This document shows positions 53,244 to 62,286 of a stretch of DNA of 64,000 bases, piece by piece. The notes below the pieces were generated by a model, which saw nothing but the letters and a program-made list of their open reading frames with translations, did no database searches and was not told where the DNA came from. Source of the stretch: Pseudomonas viridiflava (GTDB lineage Bacteria; Pseudomonadota; Gammaproteobacteria; Pseudomonadales; Pseudomonadaceae); NCBI RefSeq assembly GCF_900601905.1, contig NZ_UWFA01000416.1:909153-973152 (forward strand), read 5' to 3'. Each line of letters begins with the position of its first letter. The stretch's first letter is position 1. A program made the position numbers and the translations under genes.

Positions 53244-55238
53244 ATGATCAATATCCGTTCATTGCGTGACTTGCTGCGTCTGCTTTTTATCTTCAAACGC
53301 GAAGTCAAAATCACTGTCCTGCTGACGTTCATCGTTATCGTGCTGGGTGCCTTTCTGCTGCCCAATCGCTACGAGTCCACTGCCCTGCTGCTGGTCAAGC
53401 CCGGTCGCGACAGCAGCACCGTGCCCATCGAGTTCGCCGACCGTCAGGCCATTGTGATCCCCAGCGCGCAACGCGATCCGATTCTGGACGAAGAGCGCAT
53501 GCTTACCGGGCGGCCGATCATGCGTATCGTCGCCGAAAAATACCTGGCGGAACTGTCCAACGCGGCAGTCGAAGAAGGCTTTCTCGCCAAGGTCAAAAAC
53601 ATTTTCCGGGACACCCTGGCCTCAGTGGTCAATGTCCTGCGAGGCGGCCTGCAACTGGTAGGTCTGGTGGAGAAACGCTCCCCTGAGGAACGCCTGGCCG
53701 AAGACCTGGGAAAAAACTTCAAGGTGTCCCACGAACCCGGCTCCACCGTCATGGAGCTGACCTTTTCCTGGGATGATCCAGCCGTGGCCCGTCAGGTGCT
53801 GGGGACCTGGATCGAACAATACGAACAGGAACGGACCCGGGTGCTGGGTCGCGTGAGCCTGTATCAATTCTATGAAACCGAAGTCAAAGCCACTCAGGCG
53901 CGGATTCTCAGCTACAAGAAGCAGATCCAGACTTACCTCAATCAACTGGGGGCGGTGAGCATCGCCCAACGGCTGGCAGATACGTCTCAGGGTCTGAACG
54001 ACCTGACCACCGAACGCAACAACACCATGCGCTCCATCGCCTCGACGAAAGCGGGCCTGGACAAACTGCTGGAGCAACTGGCCAGGCAATCGAAAACCGT
54101 CAGCGCCGGTCGTGAATTGAGCCTGAACCCTAACCGTCAGGATTTGCAGAACCGCATTAACGGCAAGGAAGTGGAGCGCCAGGAACTGCTGCGCTCTTTC
54201 AAGGATTCAGCACCGCCGGTACGCGCCCTCAATGAAGAGATCAGCAACCTGCAGAAACTGCTGAACAAGCAGGACGAGACCATCCAGCGTTCGGAAAGCA
54301 TCACTCCCAACCCGATCTACAACCGTATGCAGAACGTACTGGCGGACCAGCAGACCAGTTATGCACGCCTGCAGACGCAACTGGCTCAGCAGACACTGCA
54401 ACTGGCGCAATGGGAAAAAGACCGACAACTGGCGCTGAACCTGGAGCCGGAGATGTCACGCCTGCAAGGCGAACTGGATGCCAGCGAGAAAAGCTTCGCG
54501 CTGTACAGCAGCAGCCTGGAAAAAGCCCGTATCGACCGCGAACTGGACCGCAGCCAGATCAGCAACATTGCGATTATCGAGCAGGCCACTTACAACCCCA
54601 GCCGCGTCTTCCCGAAAAGCCTGGCCATGTTGCTGCTGGCCTTTCCGCTCAGCATTGGCGTAGGCCTGGTGGCCTTGTACTTCTTCTATCTGCTGGATCA
54701 GCGCATCCATGACGGCGACAAGATCGAAGCGCGCTTCGGGGTGCCTGTCTGGACCAGTCTGCAGGAGCTCAATACCGCGCAAGGCACTCACAACACCGCA
54801 TTCTCAGCGAGCCTGCACCGCCTCTATGGCACCTTGCCGTTGCGTCAGGTAGCGGAAAAAGGCCTCGCTCTGGGATTCACCTCGTCCAGGGCCGGCGAAG
54901 GCGTAAGCTTTGTGATCGCCAATCTGACTCGATTGCTGGTCGAGCACGGGCATGTGGTCCGCACCGAAGGTTCCGGGCCTGTGGCTGCCGGTGAAATCGT
55001 ACTGATCGATGCGTCAAGCATCTTCACCAATGAGGATGCGTTCGCCCATCTGCGCGAAGCCGATCTGATTCTTTTGGTGGTCGAAGCCGAAGAGACCACC
55101 GTGCCAATGCTGGAAAACGTGCTGTCGACGCTGCACACCGCGTTCAAGAAAATCGATGGCATCATCATCAATCGCCGCCGCTACAAAGTGCCGGCGCGGG
55201 TGCTGGACTTCCTCAAGCGCTTCCAGAGCAGAGGTTGA
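53244..55238 (+). CDS. pslE: Wzz/Wzc-type chain-length protein PslE with degenerate kinase domain
   Basis: A 664-residue inner-membrane protein. The first helix (about 19-40) leads to a Wzz domain and a long coiled coil (about 205-440; ATQARILSYKKQIQTYLNQLG and so on). The GNVR-like end and second helix (about 459-485) follow, then a cytosolic Rossmann domain. In this domain the P-loop position reads FTSSRAGEGVSFVIANLTRLL, in which the Lys of GEGKS is Val, and EIVLIDASSIF stands for Walker B. There is no C-terminal Tyr cluster. It is thus a pseudo-BY-kinase and probably not ATP-hydrolysing. It follows pslD after 16 bp. Confidence 0.9.
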   Translation: MINIRSLRDLLRLLFIFKREVKITVLLTFIVIVLGAFLLPNRYESTALLLVKPGRDSSTVPIEFADRQAIVIPSAQRDPILDEERMLTGRPIMRIVAEKYLAELSNAAVEEGFLAKVKNIFRDTLASVVNVLRGGLQLVGLVEKRSPEERLAEDLGKNFKVSHEPGSTVMELTFSWDDPAVARQVLGTWIEQYEQERTRVLGRVSLYQFYETEVKATQARILSYKKQIQTYLNQLGAVSIAQRLADTSQGLNDLTTERNNTMRSIASTKAGLDKLLEQLARQSKTVSAGRELSLNPNRQDLQNRINGKEVERQELLRSFKDSAPPVRALNEEISNLQKLLNKQDETIQRSESITPNPIYNRMQNVLADQQTSYARLQTQLAQQTLQLAQWEKDRQLALNLEPEMSRLQGELDASEKSFALYSSSLEKARIDRELDRSQISNIAIIEQATYNPSRVFPKSLAMLLLAFPLSIGVGLVALYFFYLLDQRIHDGDKIEARFGVPVWTSLQELNTAQGTHNTAFSASLHRLYGTLPLRQVAEKGLALGFTSSRAGEGVSFVIANLTRLLVEHGHVVRTEGSGPVAAGEIVLIDASSIFTNEDAFAHLREADLILLVVEAEETTVPMLENVLSTLHTAFKKIDGIIINRRRYKVPARVLDFLKRFQSRG

Positions 55239-55239
55239 C

Positions 55240-56418
55240 ATGCATATTGCATTGCTGGCGCCGTTGCCGCCCGAGCAGAACGGCATTGCCGACTATGCCG
55301 GGCATTTGAAACAGGCGCTGGAAAACCTCGGTGTGCACGTCAGTACGCCGCTGCAGGGCGTCGGCAATGATCCGCTGCTGGCGGTTCGCCGGGTGGCTGA
55401 GACTGATTGGCAAGGCATTGATCTGGTCCATGCAGAAATCGGCGGTGGCCGCCTGGCGGAGTTCCAGGCCTTGCGCGCTCTGCGCCAGCGTTTTGCAGAA
55501 CTGCCATTGACCGCTACGGTGCACGACCCCGAGCGCCTGGTCTGGCGCCGGGCGAAGCTGCCCTGGCCGCTGTCCGTCGCCACATCCCTGCCCTCGCCGC
55601 TGCCGGAAATCGCCACCGTCATGGCCGACCCGCTGTGCCTGCGCGAAGAGCGGCAACTGGCACGCAGCATGACCCGGCTGGTCACCCTGACCCAGGCGGG
55701 TAGCGTTGCGCTGCGCCAGCGCATGGGCCTGACTGAGCAGCAAATGGCCGTGATCGCCCACGGCAACCTGCCCATCGAACCCGCCCCGCTGCCCCCCGCG
55801 CGACCTTTGAAGCTGTTGTATTTCGGTTTTATCTATCGCGGCAAAGGCATCGAAGACCTGCTCGACGCCATGGCCGAGCTGATCGTGCGCCACCCCGAAC
55901 TGCGCCCGCGCCTGCGCCTGACCCTGGCGGGCGGCAGCGAGCCGGAGATGGCGTTCGGTCCCTCCGGCAGCTATCTGGACCAACTGCGTCTGCGCATCCG
56001 GCAACTGGGCTTGAGCGATCTGATCGACTGGGACCTTGATCTGCCTGCCGACTCGATTGCCGAGGTGATTCAGGCACATCACGTGATGATCCTGCCGTAC
56101 CGTGAATCGAGCAAACTGAAGATCCTCGGCCAACTACGCGGCACCAGCGGCGCGCTGTCCTGGGCGGTGGCCTGTGGTCGCGGCGTGATCACCTCCGATG
56201 CGCGCTCGTTTGCCGAGGAAGTGTCCCACGGTAATGGCCTGATCTATCCCCAGGGCGATGTGCCCGCGCTGACTAACGCCCTGAGCCAGCTCTGCACCCA
56301 TCCGACGCTGGCCGAACAATGGGCGCAACAAGCCGCGTTGCTCGGCAGCCAGAGGGTCTGGAGCCAGACCGCAGAACACTTTCGTCAGTTGTTTCAACAC
56401 GCGTGTGAGGTGATCTGA
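55240..56418 (+). CDS. pslF: Glycosyltransferase family 4 PslF
   Basis: A 392-residue GT-B enzyme starting MHIALLAPLPPEQNGIADYAGHLKQAL. The donor-binding half has LYFGFIYRGKGIEDLLDAMAEL; the ExxGxxxxEA signature is modified (ESSKLKILGQLRGTSGALSWAVACGRGVITSDARSF). Cytosolic, adds one sugar (probably mannose or glucose) to the lipid-linked repeat. It starts 1 bp after the pslE stop. Confidence 0.87.
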   Translation: MHIALLAPLPPEQNGIADYAGHLKQALENLGVHVSTPLQGVGNDPLLAVRRVAETDWQGIDLVHAEIGGGRLAEFQALRALRQRFAELPLTATVHDPERLVWRRAKLPWPLSVATSLPSPLPEIATVMADPLCLREERQLARSMTRLVTLTQAGSVALRQRMGLTEQQMAVIAHGNLPIEPAPLPPARPLKLLYFGFIYRGKGIEDLLDAMAELIVRHPELRPRLRLTLAGGSEPEMAFGPSGSYLDQLRLRIRQLGLSDLIDWDLDLPADSIAEVIQAHHVMILPYRESSKLKILGQLRGTSGALSWAVACGRGVITSDARSFAEEVSHGNGLIYPQGDVPALTNALSQLCTHPTLAEQWAQQAALLGSQRVWSQTAEHFRQLFQHACEVI

Positions 56419-56419
56419 G

Positions 56420-57727
56420 ATGAAATCTGCAGCCGGTTTGTGGTTGGCAACGGTGCTGGCCTGCTCGGTCGTGACGCCCATTGCCGAAGCCGAAACCATT
56501 CTGCGCGGGCCGCGCACTGTGGTCTGGCAGGATTTTCTCGGGGTCAATGCGCAGTTCCAGTATTTCTCACCGGCCGCCTATCAGCAGCAGATGGATCACC
56601 TGGATGCGCTCGGGCTGAACTGGGTGAGGCTGACGATTCACTGGCCGTTGATCGAGCCGGCGCAGAACAGCTTCGACCTGCGCGACCTGGACGGCGCCAT
56701 GGCGACCATGAATGCTCACCATTACAACATTCTCGCGTACATGGTCGGCTCTGCACCCTTCGCCAGCAGCGCTCCGGAAGGTACACCGAGCCGCGATCAG
56801 TACCCGCCACGGGATTTCAATGTGTTCGCGGCGCGCATGACCTCGCTGGTCAAGCGCTACCCGCAGGTCAACAACTGGCAGGTCTGGAATGAACCGAACA
56901 TTGTCTGGCTGCCCAAGGAAGACCCGGTCGCCTACGACACGTTGCTGACCACCACCGCCGATGCGATCCGCGCTGCCGAACCGGACAAAACCATTGTCAC
57001 GGCGGGCATGGCCTATTACAGCCAGATGCACAGCACCCCGGGCTATATGCTGCAAACCCTGCTCGACCGAGGCCTGGGCACGCGCAATATCGTCGCCGCC
57101 TACCACCCTTACTCGGAATACCCGGAAGGCGATTCACCGCCCGACCGCGACTTTCTGATCCGCACCAATGCCATGAACAACCTGCTGCACAGCAACGGCG
57201 TGCAGCAGGTGTGGGCAACGGAATGGGGCTGGTCGAGCTATAACGGCCCGGTGGAAATGCAGGCCATCATCGGTCTGCAAGGTCAGGCCGATTACACCCT
57301 GCGGCGCCTGGCCTTGATGAGCGCGCTGGATTATCAACGGATCTTCCTGTTCAACCTCAGCGACCTTGACGCCCGCGCCAGTGCGCGTGACCAGGCCTAT
57401 GGCTTGCTCGACCTGCAGGGCAACCCGAAACCGGTGTATACCGCGCTGCGCAACTTTCTGACCATCACCGGACCGCGTCTCGAGCCGTCCGACCCACCCG
57501 CTGCCAGCGGAATTCCCAGCGATCTGTATGCGGTGGCCTGGACCCGCGACGATGGCAAAAAGCTGTTGATGCTCTGGAGCGCTACCGGCAAGACCATGAT
57601 CCTGCCCGCCATCCGTACAGCGGTGCTGCATGATCCGCTGACCGGCGCCCGCGCCGACCTGAACAACCCCCAGGGAGTCAGCCTGGCACTCAAGCCGACT
57701 CTGCAAATTCTGGAATGGAAGCCCTGA
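56420..57727 (+). CDS. pslG: Periplasmic glycoside hydrolase PslG (GH39-like)
   Basis: A 435-residue endoglycosidase with a signal peptide ending IAEA-ETILRGP. The TIM-barrel has acid/base Glu158 in VWNEPN and nucleophile Glu268 in ATEWGWSS, the two catalytic residues of PslG. A beta-sandwich lies at the C-terminus. In P. aeruginosa PslG hydrolyses Psl and also disrupts biofilm when supplied externally. It sits 1 bp after pslF and 2 bp before pslH, so it is co-regulated with synthesis. Confidence 0.94.
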   Translation: MKSAAGLWLATVLACSVVTPIAEAETILRGPRTVVWQDFLGVNAQFQYFSPAAYQQQMDHLDALGLNWVRLTIHWPLIEPAQNSFDLRDLDGAMATMNAHHYNILAYMVGSAPFASSAPEGTPSRDQYPPRDFNVFAARMTSLVKRYPQVNNWQVWNEPNIVWLPKEDPVAYDTLLTTTADAIRAAEPDKTIVTAGMAYYSQMHSTPGYMLQTLLDRGLGTRNIVAAYHPYSEYPEGDSPPDRDFLIRTNAMNNLLHSNGVQQVWATEWGWSSYNGPVEMQAIIGLQGQADYTLRRLALMSALDYQRIFLFNLSDLDARASARDQAYGLLDLQGNPKPVYTALRNFLTITGPRLEPSDPPAASGIPSDLYAVAWTRDDGKKLLMLWSATGKTMILPAIRTAVLHDPLTGARADLNNPQGVSLALKPTLQILEWKP

Positions 57728-57729
57728 GC

Positions 57730-58956
57730 ATGCGCATTCTCTGGACGCTGCCCTATCTACCCTGGCCTACCACCAGCGGCGGCAAGACGCGCGAGTATCA
57801 CCTGCTGCGCAACCTGGCGGCGCGGGGTCACCAGATTACCTTGCTGGTGCAGTCCAAAACCGAAATGGATCAAGCGACTCGCGACGCTCTGGAGCCTTGG
57901 CTCGAACGCCTGATCGTGCTGCCTCGCCGTCCGCTCAAAAGCGCCCGCACCCTGCTGGCGGTGGCCGTTGCGCCAGTGCCGATGCTGGCCTGCGTCAACG
58001 GCTATGCGCCGCATCTGAGCGAGGTCTTCGAAGGTCTGCTGGAAGAACCGTGGGACGTGATTCAGGTGCAGCACACCTACGCGTTTGAACCGCTGGCCAA
58101 GCCGCTGCAGCAATCGGGCAAACCGTTCGTGCTCACCGAACACAACGTCGAATCGGCCCTTGGCGCCGCCAGCTATGACCGCCTGCCGCGCTGGGCCAAT
58201 CTGTTCGCCCGCTTTGATCGCTGGCGTTATCGGCGCTGGGAAAAACAGGTATTTGACCAGGCTAGCCAGCTGATTGCCGTCACCGAAGACGACGCCAAAG
58301 AGATCACCCGCTTGAGCGGCAAGGCGACCGCGGTGGTGGTCAATAGTGTCGACTGCAACTACTACGCCCAGGTCAAACCCGACACCTACAGCCGCCGCCT
58401 GTTGTTCATCGGCAATTACGAATATGGCCCCAACGTCGACGCCATCGAGTGGGCGCTCGAAGCAATCCTGCCGCTTGTCTGGCAGCACTCGCCGACCCTG
58501 CGCTTTGCGATGTGCGGCTTCGCCCTGCCTGAGGCATGGCGTGATCGCTGGCCCGATCCGCGGATCGAGTTTCAAGGCTTTGTCCCCGACCTGCGTGCCC
58601 TGCAAAGCAACACCGCGATTTTTTTTGCGCCGTTGCGCCAGGGCGGTGGCTCCAAGCTCAAAGTGCTGGAAGCCATGGCGGCCGGTCTGCCGGTGGTGAC
58701 CACCGCTCAGGGCGTTTCCGGGCTGGCGGTGGTCAACGGCGAACACTATCTGGGCAGTGAGGATCCCAGGCAACTGGCACAGATCATCATCGAAGCCATT
58801 GATCAGCCCGTGCGCCTGACGAAAATCGGTGAGGCCGGCCGGGGCTATGTTCAGGCCCGGCATGACTGGTCCGCCTCGGCCGCGCAACTGGAGCGCATCT
58901 ACACCCGACTCTCACCCGCATTACACTCGCCCGCCAAGGAGCACGCGCGCCCATGA
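57730..58956 (+). CDS. pslH: Glycosyltransferase PslH (GT4-like)
   Basis: A 408-residue GT-B enzyme starting MRILWTLPYLPWPTTSGGKTREYHLLRNLAARGHQITLLV. The donor site has FFAPLRQGGGSKLKVLEAMAAGLPVVTT, the E-x7-E region of the family being kept. Cytosolic, adds a sugar to the lipid-linked repeat. The ATG at 57730 is two bases after the pslG stop; an upstream in-frame ATG would overlap pslG. It overlaps pslI by ATGA. Confidence 0.9.
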   Translation: MRILWTLPYLPWPTTSGGKTREYHLLRNLAARGHQITLLVQSKTEMDQATRDALEPWLERLIVLPRRPLKSARTLLAVAVAPVPMLACVNGYAPHLSEVFEGLLEEPWDVIQVQHTYAFEPLAKPLQQSGKPFVLTEHNVESALGAASYDRLPRWANLFARFDRWRYRRWEKQVFDQASQLIAVTEDDAKEITRLSGKATAVVVNSVDCNYYAQVKPDTYSRRLLFIGNYEYGPNVDAIEWALEAILPLVWQHSPTLRFAMCGFALPEAWRDRWPDPRIEFQGFVPDLRALQSNTAIFFAPLRQGGGSKLKVLEAMAAGLPVVTTAQGVSGLAVVNGEHYLGSEDPRQLAQIIIEAIDQPVRLTKIGEAGRGYVQARHDWSASAAQLERIYTRLSPALHSPAKEHARP

Positions 58957-60053
58957 TGACAGGACTCGATTACCGTCCGGCCACCGGCTACCCCAACAGC
59001 GGCATAGGTCGTCAGAACCTGGCCCTTGAAGACGCGCTGCGTTCAAACCCAAACACTCGGGTGCAACTGTTCAGCGTCGCGCCGGACAACCATCCGATTC
59101 GTCGTCTGGCCTATTGCCCGCCCTGGTCCACGCCTCTGCATGGCCTGCACCGCTTGCCCGAGCGCTTGCGTTTTGAAGGCCTGTTTCTGCCCAGGGCGCT
59201 GCGCGATGCCGAGGTTCAGGTGTACATCTGCAACATGAACATGGGCTTGCCCCTGGGCCGCAAACCCGCCGGGCTGCGCTACGTGCTGCAGCTGCAGGAT
59301 CTGTTTCAGCTGACCCTGAAAAACAGCCACGGCTCTCGGCTCAAGGCGGCGATCTATGGCATTACTGATCGGCTGTCCATCGGCCATTCGGTGCGGGTGG
59401 CTGATCGGATATGGACACCCTCGCAATTCACTGCCGATGAATGTGCCCGGCTGTTCCCTGACAGCCGCGACAAACTGCGCGTGCTGCCCGCGCAGGTCAG
59501 CGGCTGGAGCGAAGCCCCCGCCGACCTGCGGGGCTGGAATCTGCCGGAGCGTTACTGGCTCTGCGTGGGCACCCGGGAACCACGCAAGAACATGCCATGG
59601 TTTGTCGACGCCTGGCAGAACGCCCGTCGGCAGTTCGCGAACATCCCCGACCTGATCCTGATTGGCGCGCCCCAAGACCTGCCTGCCGCGCAACATGGCC
59701 TGGCCGGCCTGCATTTTCTCAGTGACATCAGTGACGCCGAACTGCACGCGCTTTATCGCGGTGCGCAACGCTTCTGGCACCCGTCCTACGCCGAGGGTTT
59801 CGGTTTGCCAGTGGTGGAAGCCATGAGCGTCGGCACCCCGGTCGCCATCGCCACAGGCTCCTCCCTGGACGAAATCACCCCGCCGGGAAGCCCGCGTTTT
59901 ACACCTACCGACAGCGCGGCGCTGATCACCCTCATGGGTCAGTTGGCGAGCGCCGAAAGAGAGGACCCCGAGACCCTCAGGCAATGGGCAGCCCGGTTCG
60001 GACCAGCGGCGTTCAATCAGCGCTTCGATGAGTTGATCGAGGAGTTGAACTGA
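58953..60053 (+). CDS. pslI: Glycosyltransferase PslI (GT4)
   Basis: A 366-residue retaining GT-B enzyme. The start GLDYRPATGYPNSGIGRQNLALEDAL is the acceptor side; LCVGTREPRKNMPWFVDAW and HPSYAEGFGLPVVEAMSVGTPVAIA give the donor site with the E-x7-E motif intact. Cytosolic. The start overlaps the pslH stop (ATGA) and the stop overlaps the pslJ start (TGATG), so translation is tightly coupled. Confidence 0.9.
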   Translation: MMTGLDYRPATGYPNSGIGRQNLALEDALRSNPNTRVQLFSVAPDNHPIRRLAYCPPWSTPLHGLHRLPERLRFEGLFLPRALRDAEVQVYICNMNMGLPLGRKPAGLRYVLQLQDLFQLTLKNSHGSRLKAAIYGITDRLSIGHSVRVADRIWTPSQFTADECARLFPDSRDKLRVLPAQVSGWSEAPADLRGWNLPERYWLCVGTREPRKNMPWFVDAWQNARRQFANIPDLILIGAPQDLPAAQHGLAGLHFLSDISDAELHALYRGAQRFWHPSYAEGFGLPVVEAMSVGTPVAIATGSSLDEITPPGSPRFTPTDSAALITLMGQLASAEREDPETLRQWAARFGPAAFNQRFDELIEELN

Positions 60054-61459
60054 TGCCTATGGCAGCACCGGTTGGCCTGCTGTTTGCGCTGCTGTTTGGC
60101 GTACTGAGTCTGCTGCTGTCGCCCTTGAAGGTGGTGGCGGCCATGATCGGCGTGGTGGCGATTGCCACGGTTGTTCGTCGCCCGATGCGCGGGCTGTTGC
60201 TGTTCGGTGTACTGGCAGCGTTTCTGCCGTACTCGACGGTCAACGTCGGCTTTCGCACGACGATCTCCGAAGCCCTGTTGATGCTGGTCTGGGCAGCTTA
60301 TCTGGCGCATCGGATGTTCTCCAACACCGCGCCGCTGCAACCCTTGCTGCGCACCGAGCGCTGGCTGATTGCGCTGATGCTCTACAGCGCCCTGCCCTTC
60401 ATCATCGGTCAACTGACTATCGCCGCACTGGGCAACGGCCCGATCAACTGGATCCGTTGGTTGTTCAACCTGTCGACGCTGTTTCTGGTACCGCGCATGC
60501 TCGACACCCAACGCGCTCGTGAACACATGATTCATGCGGTCCTGCTGGGCACCTTGCTGCTGTTGTTGCTGTCGATCCCGGTGTTCCTGATCCACCGTAA
60601 CGCGCAGGCGATCATCCCGGTCCTCACAGGTCTGGGTTACGGCGGCATTGATGTCCTGGCTGAAAGCCTGACTTCCCTGGCCGACCGCATGGGTTCACCC
60701 TGGATGCACCCCAATGTGGCAGGCGGGGCCATGGCCCTGGTGGTGCCACTGGCCTTCTGTATCGGCATGACCCGCAGCGGCTGGCCGAAAAGCCTGGGCC
60801 TTGCCGTGGCGGTTATGGGCACGCTGGGGCTGTTGCTCACCGGCTCCCGAGGGGCATTGATCAGCCTGGTGCTGGTGATGATGTGGATGGCGCGCAAACG
60901 GGTGCCATTGATTGGCCGGGTACTGATGGGCGGGATGGTGGGCGGCGCCCTGCTGCTGATGTTTTACCCGCCGCTGCAGGAGCGGCTGTTTTCGCTGTTC
61001 ACCAATGACGATGCGAGCACCGCGATTCGCTTTCTCGAATACACCCACTTCCCCGACGCCGTGGCGATGTTTCCGATGGGCATCGGTTTCAAGATCGACC
61101 CGCCGGTGCCGGGCGCAACCCTGTTCGGCATCTCCAACCTGTGGCTGAACTTCATCTACAAACTCGGCCTGCCGGGCATGCTGCTGTTTACCGCAGTCAT
61201 CGGCAGCTGGTGGCGCGAAACTCGTCCCGAGCATGGCTTCATTCACCTGAACCACGACAATGCGCTCTGGCTCGGGACCACCACAGGCCTGCTGGCAGCC
61301 TTGGCCAGTGGCCTGTTCGATCACTATTTCAGCTTTACCAGCGTGCTGATCGCACTGTTCTGGCTGATGCTGGGCATCAACCTTCACGAAGCCATCCGAC
61401 TGAAGACCGAGGCTGCCGTCCTTCATAAAGTCTTACCTGAGCAAGGACACCACCCATGA
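60053..61459 (+). CDS. pslJ: Wzy-like polymerase/O-antigen-ligase-fold membrane protein PslJ
   Basis: A 468-residue inner-membrane protein with about 10-12 hydrophobic segments. The main periplasmic region (about 295-370) holds MGSPWMHPNVAGGAMALVVP upstream and FLEYTHFPDAVAMFPMGIGF, and fits the ligase/Wzy-C pattern (TGSRGALISL). It probably polymerises the repeat units in the periplasm. The start overlaps pslI and the stop overlaps the acetyltransferase gene by ATGA. Confidence 0.85.
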   Translation: MPMAAPVGLLFALLFGVLSLLLSPLKVVAAMIGVVAIATVVRRPMRGLLLFGVLAAFLPYSTVNVGFRTTISEALLMLVWAAYLAHRMFSNTAPLQPLLRTERWLIALMLYSALPFIIGQLTIAALGNGPINWIRWLFNLSTLFLVPRMLDTQRAREHMIHAVLLGTLLLLLLSIPVFLIHRNAQAIIPVLTGLGYGGIDVLAESLTSLADRMGSPWMHPNVAGGAMALVVPLAFCIGMTRSGWPKSLGLAVAVMGTLGLLLTGSRGALISLVLVMMWMARKRVPLIGRVLMGGMVGGALLLMFYPPLQERLFSLFTNDDASTAIRFLEYTHFPDAVAMFPMGIGFKIDPPVPGATLFGISNLWLNFIYKLGLPGMLLFTAVIGSWWRETRPEHGFIHLNHDNALWLGTTTGLLAALASGLFDHYFSFTSVLIALFWLMLGINLHEAIRLKTEAAVLHKVLPEQGHHP

Positions 61460-62277
61460 GACACCGTTTGATGCATTCCCACGACCTGCGTCTGGCCCTG
61501 CCTGACTATGCGCGCAAGATGGGTGTGGACACTGCAGAGCTGGAGAACGCCTACCAGTGGATGCTGGAAAACGAAGTGTGCTTCGAAACGCCGCTCAAAG
61601 GCCGAACCCTGTCGTTCATCAGCTACCTGAACATCGAGCCACGCATCTCGCACCCACTGGCTCGGCGCTTTTATCGCTTGCTGGCTTCGGAAATGCCCGG
61701 TGCGTTGATCCCGTTGTACGGGATCAACTGGCCCACGTTACGCGACCGCATGCTGCGCACCTGGGAGCAGGCTTACAACATTCTGATCTGCAAGATCCCC
61801 AGCCATACCGTGCGCCTGGCCTGGTTGCGCATCGGCGGCGCGAAGATCGGCAAAGGTTCCAGCGTGTGGCGCAACACCGAAATCCTTGGCGTCGACAGCC
61901 TGCGCATCGGCGAAGATTCCACCGTGGGATGGCATTGCCAACTGGATGCCCGTGGCGGGCTTAGCATCGGTAACCACGTGACCATCGCCTCCCACGTCCT
62001 GATCATCGCCGGAGGTCACGACGTGCACGCGCCGGAATTCTGGGCCGTTGGCGGCCCGGTGAACATCCACGACTATGCCTGGATCTGCACCCGAGCCCTG
62101 CTCTCTTTCGGCGCTGAAATCGGCGAGGGTGCGGTGGTCGGTGGCGGCAGTGTGGTGTCCAAGCCGATCCCGCCCTACGCCATCGTCAGCGGGCCGAATG
62201 CAGAGATCAAAGGCGAACGCGCCCGTGGCCTGAATTACAAGGTGGGCGGCAAAGGCCTGTTCACTTTGTTCCACTGA
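61456..62277 (+). CDS. Left-handed beta-helix acetyltransferase, extra gene in the psl operon
   Basis: A 273-residue protein. After an N-terminal helical part (1-110), hexapeptide repeats run from about 118 to 255 (IGGAKIGKGSSVWRNTEI, IGEDSTVGWHCQLDARGG, IGNHVTIASHVLIIAGGHDV, IGEGAVVGGGSVVSKPIPPY). The catalytic His of WcaF/LacA-type O-acetyltransferases lies in the GGHD loop. The gene sits between pslJ and pslK with 4-bp overlap upstream and 9 bp downstream. I know of no such gene in PAO1 pslA-O, so it may decorate a variant Psl. Confidence 0.85.
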   Translation: MRHRLMHSHDLRLALPDYARKMGVDTAELENAYQWMLENEVCFETPLKGRTLSFISYLNIEPRISHPLARRFYRLLASEMPGALIPLYGINWPTLRDRMLRTWEQAYNILICKIPSHTVRLAWLRIGGAKIGKGSSVWRNTEILGVDSLRIGEDSTVGWHCQLDARGGLSIGNHVTIASHVLIIAGGHDVHAPEFWAVGGPVNIHDYAWICTRALLSFGAEIGEGAVVGGGSVVSKPIPPYAIVSGPNAEIKGERARGLNYKVGGKGLFTLFH

Positions 62278-62286
62278 GAACGGCCC

